A stretch of 64,000 bases of DNA from Bradyrhizobium sp. CCBAU 51765 (GTDB lineage Bacteria; Pseudomonadota; Alphaproteobacteria; Rhizobiales; Xanthobacteraceae): assembly GCF_015291725.1 (NCBI RefSeq), contig NZ_CP030038.1, positions 496,001 to 560,000 of the forward strand, given 5' to 3'. Below are positions 49,179 through 58,357 of this stretch, one piece after another. A program made the position numbers and the translations under genes. Under the pieces are notes generated by a model, which made no database searches, was not told where the DNA came from, and was given only the letters and a program-made list of their open reading frames with translations. Every line of letters starts with the position of its first letter. Positions within the stretch are counted from its first letter, which is position 1.

Positions 49179-50753
49179 ATGGCGCAGATTGATTTTGATG
49201 TGGCGGTTGTCGGCTATGGTCCGACCGGACTTACGGCGGCTTCGCTGCTCGGGCAGCTCGGGCACCGTGTCCTCGTCGTCGAGCGGTGGCCTTCGCTCTA
49301 TGGCCTTCCGCGGCTGACCCATATAGATGGAGAGACCGCGCGGCTCCTCAATTTCGCATGCGACATTGACGAGGCGCTTCGGGATTCATCGCCGATCGAG
49401 TCCTACATCTTCTACAATGGGAAAGGAAAGCGCCTTATCGATGTTGCCGACATCCCGACTGTGCCGATGGGCTTTCCCGCTCACATCTCGATCCATCAAC
49501 CGGACATCGAGGCCGCGATCGACCGCAAGGTTCGCAGCTTGCCGAACGTCACTGTCCAGCAGGGGACCGAGCTGGTTGGTTTGCGAAGCTCGGCCGGAAG
49601 CGTTGAGCTCTCGCTAAAGCTTGGCGCCGACGTCAAGACAGTCCGTTCGCGCTACGTATTCGGATCCGATGGCGCCAGAAGTTTCGTCAGATCGGCGCTT
49701 GGCATCGAGCGCGACGACTCTAAGTTCACGGAGCGATGGCTCAACATCGACGGCGAGCGAAAGCGTCCGCTTCCCGCGAGTTTCGAGGAGGCGAAGCAGT
49801 ATTGCGACCCGGCGCGAGGACACATGTTCCTGCCGATCGGGAGCAACCGTCAGCGTTTCGAATTCGCATTGCTGCCGCACGAGGATACGGCCAAGATGGA
49901 GCGGCCGGAGAGCGCTTGGAGAATTTTGAAGCAATATCACGGCATTGGTCCGGAGGACATCCGCATCATTCGTCAGACCGTCTACACCTTCGAATGCCGG
50001 ATGGCTCAGAGCTGGCGCAGTGGCTCCGTGTTCCTGGGCGGTGATGCCGCTCATACCATGCCGCCCTATCTTGGGCAGGGAGCGTGCTCGGGCATTCGGG
50101 ACGCTGCAAATTTCGCTTGGAAGCTTGATCTCGTCCTACGCGGCACCGCTGCTCCGGACATTCTTGCGAGTTACGAGACCGAGCGTCGCCCGCATGTCGC
50201 CAACATCATGCGGACAGCGGTGATGTTGGGGAAGGTCGCCAATACGCACAGCCGTGCTGTCGCCCTCTTTCGCGATCTTGCTTTCCGGTTCAACTTGGTC
50301 CCGCCGCCACCGCCGTTTCCCTCCTTTTCCGATGGCGTCATCCAGGATGACCGCTGCGGCGAGCGAGGCAAGGTCGTAGGCTCGGTACCACCCCAAGGGC
50401 GCGTCGAGATCGGCGGGCGGATTGCACGGTTCGACGACCACATCGGTTATGGGTTCTCTATTCTGGCGCAGCGCAACCCGGTAGCCGTTCTTGGCCCATC
50501 GAGGATGGCTTTCTTGCGGAGCCTCGGCTGTCGCGTCCTCACGTTGACTAGTGATGCGGGCAGCGGCGTCGAACAGATGGTCGACGCGGACGGGATCTAT
50601 TCTTCGTATCTAGCCGAGAAGAGGGCGGCGGCGATGCTGATCCGCCCAGATACCAACCTCTTTGGATTTGCTGGGGAGCTGAAAGATGTTCCGGAGCTCG
50701 TGGATGAGTTTCGGCGGAAACTATCCTGGCAGGCCGCGGCCATGGCAGCGTGA
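49179..50753 (+). CDS. FAD-dependent aromatic monooxygenase (MhpA-like), nod-box controlled
   Basis: A 524-residue class A flavin hydroxylase. Rossmann motif GYGPTGLTAASLLG near residue 12, the DG motif GSDGARSFVR, and GDAAHTMPPYLGQGACSGIRDAANFAWKL. ATG 49179 is chosen for its CGGAGGA site; an upstream ATG 49143 overlaps the promoter region. It likely ortho-hydroxylates a phenolic ring with NAD(P)H. Expression should follow NodD and its inducer, so the substrate may be the inducer or a relative. Moderate GC suggests transfer with nodD. Confidence 0.9.
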   Translation: MAQIDFDVAVVGYGPTGLTAASLLGQLGHRVLVVERWPSLYGLPRLTHIDGETARLLNFACDIDEALRDSSPIESYIFYNGKGKRLIDVADIPTVPMGFPAHISIHQPDIEAAIDRKVRSLPNVTVQQGTELVGLRSSAGSVELSLKLGADVKTVRSRYVFGSDGARSFVRSALGIERDDSKFTERWLNIDGERKRPLPASFEEAKQYCDPARGHMFLPIGSNRQRFEFALLPHEDTAKMERPESAWRILKQYHGIGPEDIRIIRQTVYTFECRMAQSWRSGSVFLGGDAAHTMPPYLGQGACSGIRDAANFAWKLDLVLRGTAAPDILASYETERRPHVANIMRTAVMLGKVANTHSRAVALFRDLAFRFNLVPPPPPFPSFSDGVIQDDRCGERGKVVGSVPPQGRVEIGGRIARFDDHIGYGFSILAQRNPVAVLGPSRMAFLRSLGCRVLTLTSDAGSGVEQMVDADGIYSSYLAEKRAAAMLIRPDTNLFGFAGELKDVPELVDEFRRKLSWQAAAMAA

Positions 50754-50755
50754 AC

Positions 50756-51832
50756 ATGCCGCTATCCGAACACGTGACCAAGGAGATCGAGGCATTGTGC
50801 CGTGCGATGCCGATCACGCGCATGGTTGACTACGGCATGACGCGCGAGAAGGCGCTTCGCGCACATCGAGAGGTAAGGGCGGGCAAGCGCTGGGACCTCG
50901 CACTGGTGGAGATCGCACAAGAAGAGCAGACGCACGCCGAAGCCGCCGCCGACGCAGCGCTCGCTCGCGAACACTGGCACGCTGCTGCCGCGAGCCTGAT
51001 CTTTGCTCAGATGGCCTTCAATGCGGACAGCGATCGAAAACGGGATCTTTATCGCCGGATGACCCAGTGCTTCGCGAGCTTTGCAGCGCTGTCAAAGTAT
51101 CCGGCAAAGAAGATCGAGGTCTCGTACCGGAATGCGACACTGCTCGGGTGGCAGTTCCAGCCGCCCGACGGGCCGAGCGGTGCGACCGTGATAGCGTTCG
51201 GAGGCATGAGCGGGTGGTCGACAGCCTACCGCTCCATGGCGGAAGCGCTTTGCGTGCGGGGGATCGGCTGTCTTTTGGTGGATGGTCCCGGGCAAGGTGA
51301 GAGCAGGCTCGAGGGGGGCGTTTACGCCGACGCCGACGTTGCGACGGGCTTCTCCCGCTTCATCGATCTTGCCGTGACGGCCTCGGCTGATCAGAGGATC
51401 GGATTGTGGGGCAATAGTTATGGCGGCTTGCTTGCAGCGCTTACGGCCGGGCGGGATGACCGGGTTCTTGCCTGCTGCATCAACGGAGCCCCATCGCGGA
51501 CGGACGTGCCACCGTTCCGCACCGCGCAAGAGCAACTCGCTGCCATGTTCGGCTGCGAGGATCCGGTCTCGCTTGGCCGCGCTGTCGCGCCGCTGGCTTT
51601 CGATCCTCGCCGCACCCCGCTCAGTTGCGCCACGCTCGTGCTCGAGGGCGGCGCCGACGTTCTGGTTGCGCCAGGCTCTCAGAGAACCTTTCTCGAGGGC
51701 AACCCCAATCCAAAGTCGCGCCTGCAGGCGTGGCCCGACGGGGAGCACACGATCTACAACCATCCCCTCGAGCGAAACACAGTGGTTGCCGACTGGTTCA
51801 AGTCGGTGCTCGCACCGGAGAACTCAGCGTAA
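50756..51832 (+). CDS. Alpha/beta hydrolase, C-C bond hydrolase-like
   Basis: A 358-residue hydrolase with a helical N-terminal region of about 130 residues before the alpha/beta core, the architecture of 2,6-dihydroxypseudooxynicotine hydrolase and relatives. Catalytic candidates: Ser in GNSYGG, Asp in GGADVLV and His in DGEHTIYN. A GTG at 50750 overlaps the preceding stop (GTGA) and could be used instead. Coupling to the monooxygenase suggests it cleaves the hydroxylated product. Confidence 0.88.
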   Translation: MPLSEHVTKEIEALCRAMPITRMVDYGMTREKALRAHREVRAGKRWDLALVEIAQEEQTHAEAAADAALAREHWHAAAASLIFAQMAFNADSDRKRDLYRRMTQCFASFAALSKYPAKKIEVSYRNATLLGWQFQPPDGPSGATVIAFGGMSGWSTAYRSMAEALCVRGIGCLLVDGPGQGESRLEGGVYADADVATGFSRFIDLAVTASADQRIGLWGNSYGGLLAALTAGRDDRVLACCINGAPSRTDVPPFRTAQEQLAAMFGCEDPVSLGRAVAPLAFDPRRTPLSCATLVLEGGADVLVAPGSQRTFLEGNPNPKSRLQAWPDGEHTIYNHPLERNTVVADWFKSVLAPENSA

Positions 51833-51856
51833 CGTTGCAGCAGAATACGGACCATA

Positions 51857-52810
51857 TCACCCCACCAATCTCCACTTCCCATCCCCGGCCCGCTTCAGCG
51901 CCGGATCGCTCACCCGCACGTGCTCGGCCAGGAAATCGATGAACGCGCGCACACGCGCGGGCAGTGGCGCGGTGTGGCCGACATAGACGGCGTGGATGTC
52001 TTCGCGGTCGCCGGGATTGTAGCCTTGCAGCACCGGGACGAGGCGGCCGGATTCGATGTCGGGGCCGATGTGGAAGAGGGCGAGCCGGGCAAGCCCGACG
52101 CCGCCCAGCGCAAGGCGGCGGGCCGCTTCACCGTCGCTGGCGCGCGCAACCGGCGTGGGCACGGCCTCCTCGGTGTGATCACCGCGCCTGAACGGCCAGC
52201 CGCGGATGCTGCGTGGAAAAGTCCAGCCGATGCCACGGTGATCGGCGAGATCCGCCGGCGTTTTCGGCGTGCCGCAACGGGCGAGGTAGTCCGGCGCGCC
52301 GACCACGACCATGCGGCTGCTGCCGAGCTTTCGCGCGACGAGACGCGAGGCCCGCAGCGGGCCGACGCGGATGGCGACGTCGGCGCGCTCCTGCATCAGG
52401 TCAATCAGCGTGTCGGTCAGCACGAGATCGAGCGTGACGTCGGGATGCCGTTCCAGGAAGCGCGGGACCAACGGCACCACATGCAGCATGCCGAAGGGAA
52501 TGTTGCAATTGACCGTGAGGCGGCCGCGCGGCGCCGCGCCTGAGGCGGCCTCGCGCTCGGCCTCCTCCATTTCGGCGAGAATGCGCAACGAGCGCTCGTA
52601 GAAAGCCCGGCCCTCCTCGGTCAGCGTCAGCTTGCGCGTGGTGCGGTTGACGAGCCGCGCGCCGAGCCGCGCCTCCAGCCGCGACATCAGCTTGCTGACG
52701 CCCGACGGCGTCAGGCGCAGCTTTCGCGCGGCCTGGGTGAAGCCGCCGAGATCGACCACGCGGACGAAAACCTCCATCTCGGCGGAGCGGTTGGTGTCGA
52801 AACGGGCCAT
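51857..52810 (-). CDS. LysR family transcriptional regulator
   Basis: A 317-residue LTTR: N-terminal HTH (GGFTQAARKLRLTPSGVSKLMSRLEARLGARL) and a two-lobe effector domain. It is divergent from the MFS-aldo/keto reductase operon with a 99-base gap and is the likely regulator of that operon. It is high-GC and not related closely to the NodD nearby. Confidence 0.92.
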   Translation of the reverse strand: MARFDTNRSAEMEVFVRVVDLGGFTQAARKLRLTPSGVSKLMSRLEARLGARLVNRTTRKLTLTEEGRAFYERSLRILAEMEEAEREAASGAAPRGRLTVNCNIPFGMLHVVPLVPRFLERHPDVTLDLVLTDTLIDLMQERADVAIRVGPLRASRLVARKLGSSRMVVVGAPDYLARCGTPKTPADLADHRGIGWTFPRSIRGWPFRRGDHTEEAVPTPVARASDGEAARRLALGGVGLARLALFHIGPDIESGRLVPVLQGYNPGDREDIHAVYVGHTAPLPARVRAFIDFLAEHVRVSDPALKRAGDGKWRLVG

Positions 52811-52819
52811 GTTGAATTC

Positions 52820-52847
52820 ATGTCACAAATGATTGGATTGCTGACAT
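52820..52847. promoter_or_regulatory. ATGTCA-N16-TGACAT inverted repeat
   Basis: Interrupted inverted repeat in the shared lysR-MFS promoter region, starting 10 bases upstream of lysR. The wide spacing suits two half-sites on one face of the helix for a LysR tetramer. Confidence 0.35.
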
Positions 52848-52909
52848 TCTAATGGTTTTGCGGCCATGCCGCTATCTGCGGGACTTCGTCTCATCCATCG
52901 GAGCCATGC

Positions 52910-54091
52910 ATGCCTCCCGCCGTCCTCGCGCTCACCGCCGGTGCCTTCGGCATCGGCACCACCGAATTCATCATCATGGGCCTCTTGCTCCAGGTCGCCG
53001 CCGACATGCATGTTTCCGTGCCGGTCGCCGGCCTGCTGATATCGGGCTATGCGCTCGGTGTGTTCGTCGGCGCGCCGGTGCTGACGCTGGCGACGCGGCG
53101 GATGCCACGGAAAACAGTGCTGCTCGCGCTGATGGCGATCTTCACGCTCGGCAATGCGGCTTGCGCGCTGGCCCCGAATTACGAACTGCTGATGGCTGCG
53201 CGCGTGCTGACCTCGCTCGCCCACGGCACGTTCTTCGGTGTCGGCTCGGTCGTGGCCACCAGCCTCGTCGCCGAGGACAAGCGTGCTTCCGCGATCGCCA
53301 CCATGTTCATCGGCCTGACGGTCGCCACGCTCCTGGGCGTGCCCTTCGGCGCGTGGTTCGGCCTGATGCTCGGCTGGCGCGCCGCGTTCTGGGCCGTGAC
53401 GGTCATCGGCGTGATCGCGTTCGCGGTGGTCGCCGCGCTCGTGCCTAGCCATGTCGGCAATGGCGACAAGCCGATCTCGCTCGCCGAAGAGGTCGCCGTG
53501 CTCGGTCGCCCGCAGGTGCTGCTCGGCCTCGCCATGACCGTGTTCGGCTTCGCCGGCCTGTTCGTCGTCTTCACCTATATCCAGCCGATCCTGACGCGTT
53601 TCACCGGTTTCTCGGAGGCTGCCGTCTCGCCGATCCTGCTGGTGTTCGGCGTCGGGCTCGCGATCGGCAACGTGGCCGGCGGCAAGCTTGCGGACCGCGG
53701 CCTGGCACGGGCCTTGACCGGCACGCTTGCCGCGCTTGCGATCGTGCTGCTTGGGCTGGCAGCCGTGCTATCGATCAAGATCCTTTCCATCGCGCTGATC
53801 CTGCTGCTCGGCATCGCCGCCTTCGCAACCGTCGCCCCGCTCCAGCTTCGCGTATTGGAGGCAGCCGGCCCCAGCGGCCGCACGCTCGCCTCCAGCCTCA
53901 ACATCGCCGCGTTCAATCTCGGCAACGCGCTCGGCGCCTGGGCCGGCGGCGTCACTATCGATCGCGGATTCGGGCTTCCCGCGCTGCCGCTGGTCGCGGC
54001 CGGCATCACAGCGATCGGCCTCGCGCTGGCGCTGTGGAGCCTTCGGCTCGATCGCGCGTCGGTCGCCGCCGCGGCGTGTCCAGCGGAATAG
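52910..54091 (+). CDS. MFS transporter, DHA1/AraJ-like efflux
   Basis: A 393-residue twelve-helix transporter. GISGYALGVFVGAP-like helix 2 and the following TRRMPRK loop place it with arabinose-efflux/drug-H+ antiporters. GGAG lies 6 bases before ATG 52910. Followed after 15 bases by an aldo/keto reductase gene, so probably exports a small organic compound that the reductase also handles. Confidence 0.9.
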   Translation: MPPAVLALTAGAFGIGTTEFIIMGLLLQVAADMHVSVPVAGLLISGYALGVFVGAPVLTLATRRMPRKTVLLALMAIFTLGNAACALAPNYELLMAARVLTSLAHGTFFGVGSVVATSLVAEDKRASAIATMFIGLTVATLLGVPFGAWFGLMLGWRAAFWAVTVIGVIAFAVVAALVPSHVGNGDKPISLAEEVAVLGRPQVLLGLAMTVFGFAGLFVVFTYIQPILTRFTGFSEAAVSPILLVFGVGLAIGNVAGGKLADRGLARALTGTLAALAIVLLGLAAVLSIKILSIALILLLGIAAFATVAPLQLRVLEAAGPSGRTLASSLNIAAFNLGNALGAWAGGVTIDRGFGLPALPLVAAGITAIGLALALWSLRLDRASVAAAACPAE

Positions 54092-54106
54092 CGGAGGAAA
54101 CCCGTC

Positions 54107-55141
<1,035 letters not shown>

Positions 55142-55262
55142 GCCGGGGGACGCAGGCAATTCGTCGCATCGGTGTGCCGTCGCAAAGCGCCATGCAGAAA
55201 CGCAGCTGTACACGCCTCATCCTCGTCCGTAACCTTCGCCGCACAGTTTCAGGAGATGCGAC

Positions 55263-56864
55263 GTGGCGAAGAAAACGGCAACCAAGAAGAAAAGTGCTTC
55301 CAGGAAAGCGGCAATGAAGACGAGCAAGAAGGCATCGAGCAAGAAGGCATCGAGCAAAAAGACCTCAGCCCGAAAGGGCGTCGCTGCGAAAACAATCAAG
55401 CCCGCCAAGAAGGTCGCCGCACGCAAATCAGCCACCGCGCGCCGGCCCAGGGGACCGGCCTGGCAATGGTCCGCGGTCGATACCGCGGCCGCGATCCGCT
55501 CCGGCGCAATCTCCGCGGTCGAAGTCGTGGAAACGCATCTCGAGCGGATGCGCACCGTCAATCCGGGGCTCAATGCCGTTGTCGTGGATCTCTCGGAAGA
55601 AGCCCTCGCGGCCGCGCACGCCGCCGACAAGCAGCGCGCCAAGGGCGGTGAGCTCGGCCTCCTGCACGGTGTGCCCATCACCATCAAGGAGAATGTCGAC
55701 TACGAAGGCCGGCCCAACTTCAACGGCGTTCCCGCCAACAAGGATCTCATCGCGCCATCGGATGCGCCTGTCGTCCGCAACCTCAAGAAGGCCGGCGCCA
55801 TCGTTCTTGGTCTCACCAACACTCCGGAATTCTCCTTCCGCGGCTTCACCGACAATCCCCTGCACGGGCTGACGCTGAACCCCTGGGATCCCGATATCAC
55901 CTGTGGCGGCTCCTCGGGCGGTGCGGGTTCGGCGGTCGCGGCAGGCATCGGCACCATCGCTCATGGCAACGATATCGGCGGTTCGCTGCGCTGGCCGGCG
56001 CATTGCAACGGCGTCGCCACCATCAAGCCGACGCAGGGCCGCATCCCCGCCTTCAACGGAAGCGCAACGGCGGAGCGGCCGATGCTGGCGCATCTGATGT
56101 CGGCGCAGGGGCCGCTCGCCCGCCACGTCGCCGACGTCCGCCTCGCGCTGGAGGCGATGAGCCAGCGCGATCCGCGCGACCCCTGGTGGGTGCCGGCACC
56201 CCTGATCGGACCCAAGCCGAAGGGGCCGATCAAGGTCGCGCTGGCGAAGATCCCCGAGGACATGGACGTCGATCCCTCTGTCTCCGCGGCGCTGCGCCAG
56301 GCCGCCGACCATCTCGAGCGTTCCGGCTATCGCGTCAGCGAGGTCGAGGTGCCCGACATCAACGGCGTCTGGCAGACCTGGTGCGACATCATCACCAACG
56401 AGACCGTGGTGATGCAGGAGGCCGGCATGCTGAAAGTCACGTCCGAGGATTTCCACAAGGCCTGGGGCGGCATGAAGGCCAAGGCCAACGTGCTCGATCT
56501 CAAAGCCTGGATGCAGGCGACTGCAGCACGCAGCGGCCACATCCGCGCCTGGCAATTGTTCTTCGAGGAGTATCCGGTCGTGCTGGCGCCGACCACGGTG
56601 AAGCCGACGCCGGGCCCGCGTGACGACACCGTCAGTCCCGAGCGCGTGCGCGAGATATTCTGGGGCGAGATCCGCTTCATCTCCGCCATCAACGTGCTGG
56701 GCCTGCCCGGCGCGGTGGTGCCGGTGGCGCTGCATAACGGCAAGCCGATCGGCGTGCAGCTCATCGCCGGGCGTTATCGCGAGGATCTCGCACTCGATGC
56801 CGCCGCCGCGATCGAGAAGCGTGCCGGCGTGCTCGCTCATCAGCTCTGGCAGAAATTGGCTTGA
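55263..56864 (+). CDS. Amidase with histone-H1-like N-terminal tail
   Basis: A 533-residue protein with GTG start and AGGAG 8 bases before it. Residues 1-62 are almost only Lys, Ala, Ser, Thr and Arg with KKASS repeats, like bacterial H1-type DNA-binding tails. From residue 66 a complete amidase-signature enzyme follows, with the triad Lys142, Ser217 and Ser241 intact. The frame runs through with no stop between the parts. The tail may localise the enzyme to nucleic acid or anionic surfaces. Confidence 0.9.
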   Translation: MAKKTATKKKSASRKAAMKTSKKASSKKASSKKTSARKGVAAKTIKPAKKVAARKSATARRPRGPAWQWSAVDTAAAIRSGAISAVEVVETHLERMRTVNPGLNAVVVDLSEEALAAAHAADKQRAKGGELGLLHGVPITIKENVDYEGRPNFNGVPANKDLIAPSDAPVVRNLKKAGAIVLGLTNTPEFSFRGFTDNPLHGLTLNPWDPDITCGGSSGGAGSAVAAGIGTIAHGNDIGGSLRWPAHCNGVATIKPTQGRIPAFNGSATAERPMLAHLMSAQGPLARHVADVRLALEAMSQRDPRDPWWVPAPLIGPKPKGPIKVALAKIPEDMDVDPSVSAALRQAADHLERSGYRVSEVEVPDINGVWQTWCDIITNETVVMQEAGMLKVTSEDFHKAWGGMKAKANVLDLKAWMQATAARSGHIRAWQLFFEEYPVVLAPTTVKPTPGPRDDTVSPERVREIFWGEIRFISAINVLGLPGAVVPVALHNGKPIGVQLIAGRYREDLALDAAAAIEKRAGVLAHQLWQKLA

Positions 56865-57198
56865 GCCCGCATGGGCATGGGCTGTCAGTGCTCAGATGCA
56901 TGGCCGCAATCGCCTGCCGGAGCGGCGCGTTCAGCGCTTCGGGTGATGGCTCGAGACCTCGTGATGGTAGCGTGTGACGACTGCTGTCCTTGTCAGCCTC
57001 TCGATCCCATGAGGGCAGGGAAGTTCCACAATCGGAGTATCGGCTCGCATTCCCGTCACGAGAAGTCCTTCGATTCTGGCCTCCTTGATCTAGGTCAAAT
57101 CCGCTCTTGAGCAGGGGCAGAGATTTCTGCCGGGTGCCGCGATCCGTGAACGGCATGTCCTTCCACGTGCACGGCGCCCCAAGTAATGGAGGAAAGCC
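56865..57198. other. Intergenic region with FixK-type box
   Basis: 334 bases with no credible gene on either strand. The only recognisable element is the box at 57085-57098; GGAGG before 57199 is the next gene's ribosome site. Confidence 0.5.
57085..57098. promoter_or_regulatory. FixK/FNR-type box TTGATCTAGGTCAA
   Basis: Matches TTGA-N6-TCAA, with TTGAT-N4-GTCAA differing from the perfect palindrome at one base. It is 100 bases before the next start codon, which suits activation from -41 with a leader of about 60 bases. Suggests microaerobic control by a FixK-type protein. Confidence 0.6.
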
Positions 57199-57624
57199 AT
57201 GCTTCGATGTCTTCTCGCTGCTTTGGCGGCGATGGTTCTGATCACTGTCGCTCTCATTCCTGATGATGCATATGCCCGCCGTGGTGGTGGCGGCTTCCAT
57301 GGCGGCGGTGTGCGCGCCGGAGGTTTCCACGGCGGGGGTGCCCGCGTTGCCCATGTGCGCGGCGGCGGACACCGGGTTGCGGGAGGCCGCTACGGCGTCG
57401 CCGGCCGCGGCTATGGCTATCGCCCGATACCGGGGCGCCCTGTGGCGCGTGCAGCGGTGGCCCGCGGCGCTTACAGGGGCGCGGCCTATGGCCTGGGTGC
57501 GGCAGCAGTGGGAGCCGCCGCAGCCGGAGCCTATGGCTACTACGGCGGCTATAACAGCTGCACCTACGACGCTTACGGCAATTACGTCTGCCCCGGACGA
57601 TATCCGTACGGATATCGATATTGA
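57199..57624 (+). CDS. Gly/Arg/His-rich secreted protein
   Basis: A 141-residue protein with signal peptide (cleavage near residue 26, DAYA), then GGG-, GGH- and GYG-rich repeats and a Tyr-rich C-terminus with a Cys pair. GGAGGAAAG precedes the ATG. Composition points to a structural or metal-binding envelope protein. I do not recognise a named family. Confidence 0.75.
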   Translation: MLRCLLAALAAMVLITVALIPDDAYARRGGGGFHGGGVRAGGFHGGGARVAHVRGGGHRVAGGRYGVAGRGYGYRPIPGRPVARAAVARGAYRGAAYGLGAAAVGAAAAGAYGYYGGYNSCTYDAYGNYVCPGRYPYGYRY

Positions 57625-57683
57625 AGTTGGCTGGGACGGTGGCGGCGAACTCCGCTGCCGTCCGTCAACATCGGGCGAGCAAC

Positions 57684-58142
57684 ATGAGATTTCCGGCAGC
57701 CGTCGTCGCGGGAATGCTCTTACTCACGGGCACGGGAACGAGCCATGCCGTGGTTCGCATTGCCAATGATCGAGGCGGATCGATTGGCCGCTACATCGAG
57801 AGATACGAGAAGCTGCGCGCCGCCCGCCAATCGGTCATCATCGATGGCCTTTGCGCCTCCGCCTGCACGATCGTCCTTGCGGCAATGGCATCGGACGACA
57901 TCTGCGTCACCCCGAGGGCAAGACTTGGCTTCCATGCCGCGTGGGACTTCGGCAGGAACGGGCGCGTATTCACCGACCGCGAGGCGACCAGGATGCTGTA
58001 TTCGATGTATCCGGCGCCAGTTCAGCAGTGGCTCGATCGTCGAGGAGGTCTGACTCCCCGCACGGTCTTCCTTCAAGGTAGACAACTGCATGGGATGTAT
58101 CGGGGGTGCGATCTCGAGCGACGCCCACCTGCTACGCGATGA
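57684..58142 (+). CDS. Small periplasmic ClpP-like protein
   Basis: A 152-residue protein with a signal peptide ending TSHA (about residue 22). The segment DGLCASACTIVLAAM resembles the nucleophile region of periplasmic ClpP/SppA-crotonase-fold proteins, with later ARLGFHAAWD in place of the usual second half. It is shorter than those relatives, so activity is doubtful. Only 59 bases after the Gly-rich gene, possibly under the same FixK-type box. Confidence 0.65.
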   Translation: MRFPAAVVAGMLLLTGTGTSHAVVRIANDRGGSIGRYIERYEKLRAARQSVIIDGLCASACTIVLAAMASDDICVTPRARLGFHAAWDFGRNGRVFTDREATRMLYSMYPAPVQQWLDRRGGLTPRTVFLQGRQLHGMYRGCDLERRPPATR

Positions 58143-58257
58143 GCGAGGCGACCCGCAAGCTGCGCCAAGCAGCATCTTCATTAATGCAGTTTAACTCGAA
58201 TTTCAGCCAATTCGCCAGCAAGCGTTAGGGTTACTTCCTCGATCTCTAGGCGAATTA

Positions 58258-58300
58258 TTGTCCGCTTTACCACCCACCTCTAACAGAGGACGGCGGACAA
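58258..58300 (+). promoter_or_regulatory. Two-tier hairpin in the metY leader
   Basis: An 8-base outer stem TTGTCCGC/GCGGACAA encloses a 5-base stem CCTCT/AGAGG. It lies 57 bases before the metY start. It does not fit the SAM-II motif I know, but it could be an attenuator or another regulatory RNA. Confidence 0.4.
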
Positions 58301-58357
58301 CGCACATGCCTCATTCTAGGCCAATAAGTGCGGCCCGCTCCACGCGGAGGTGGCACG

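Noticed and set aside
47994..51860. Search for a repeated tRNA-Ser 3' end as attachment site of the nodD segment
   Set aside because: No copy of the last 20 tRNA bases was seen around 51833-51860 and no integrase is present, so att sites are not claimed.
58143..58357. SAM-II riboswitch before metY
   Set aside because: The conserved pseudoknot sequence could not be found; only a generic two-tier hairpin is reported.
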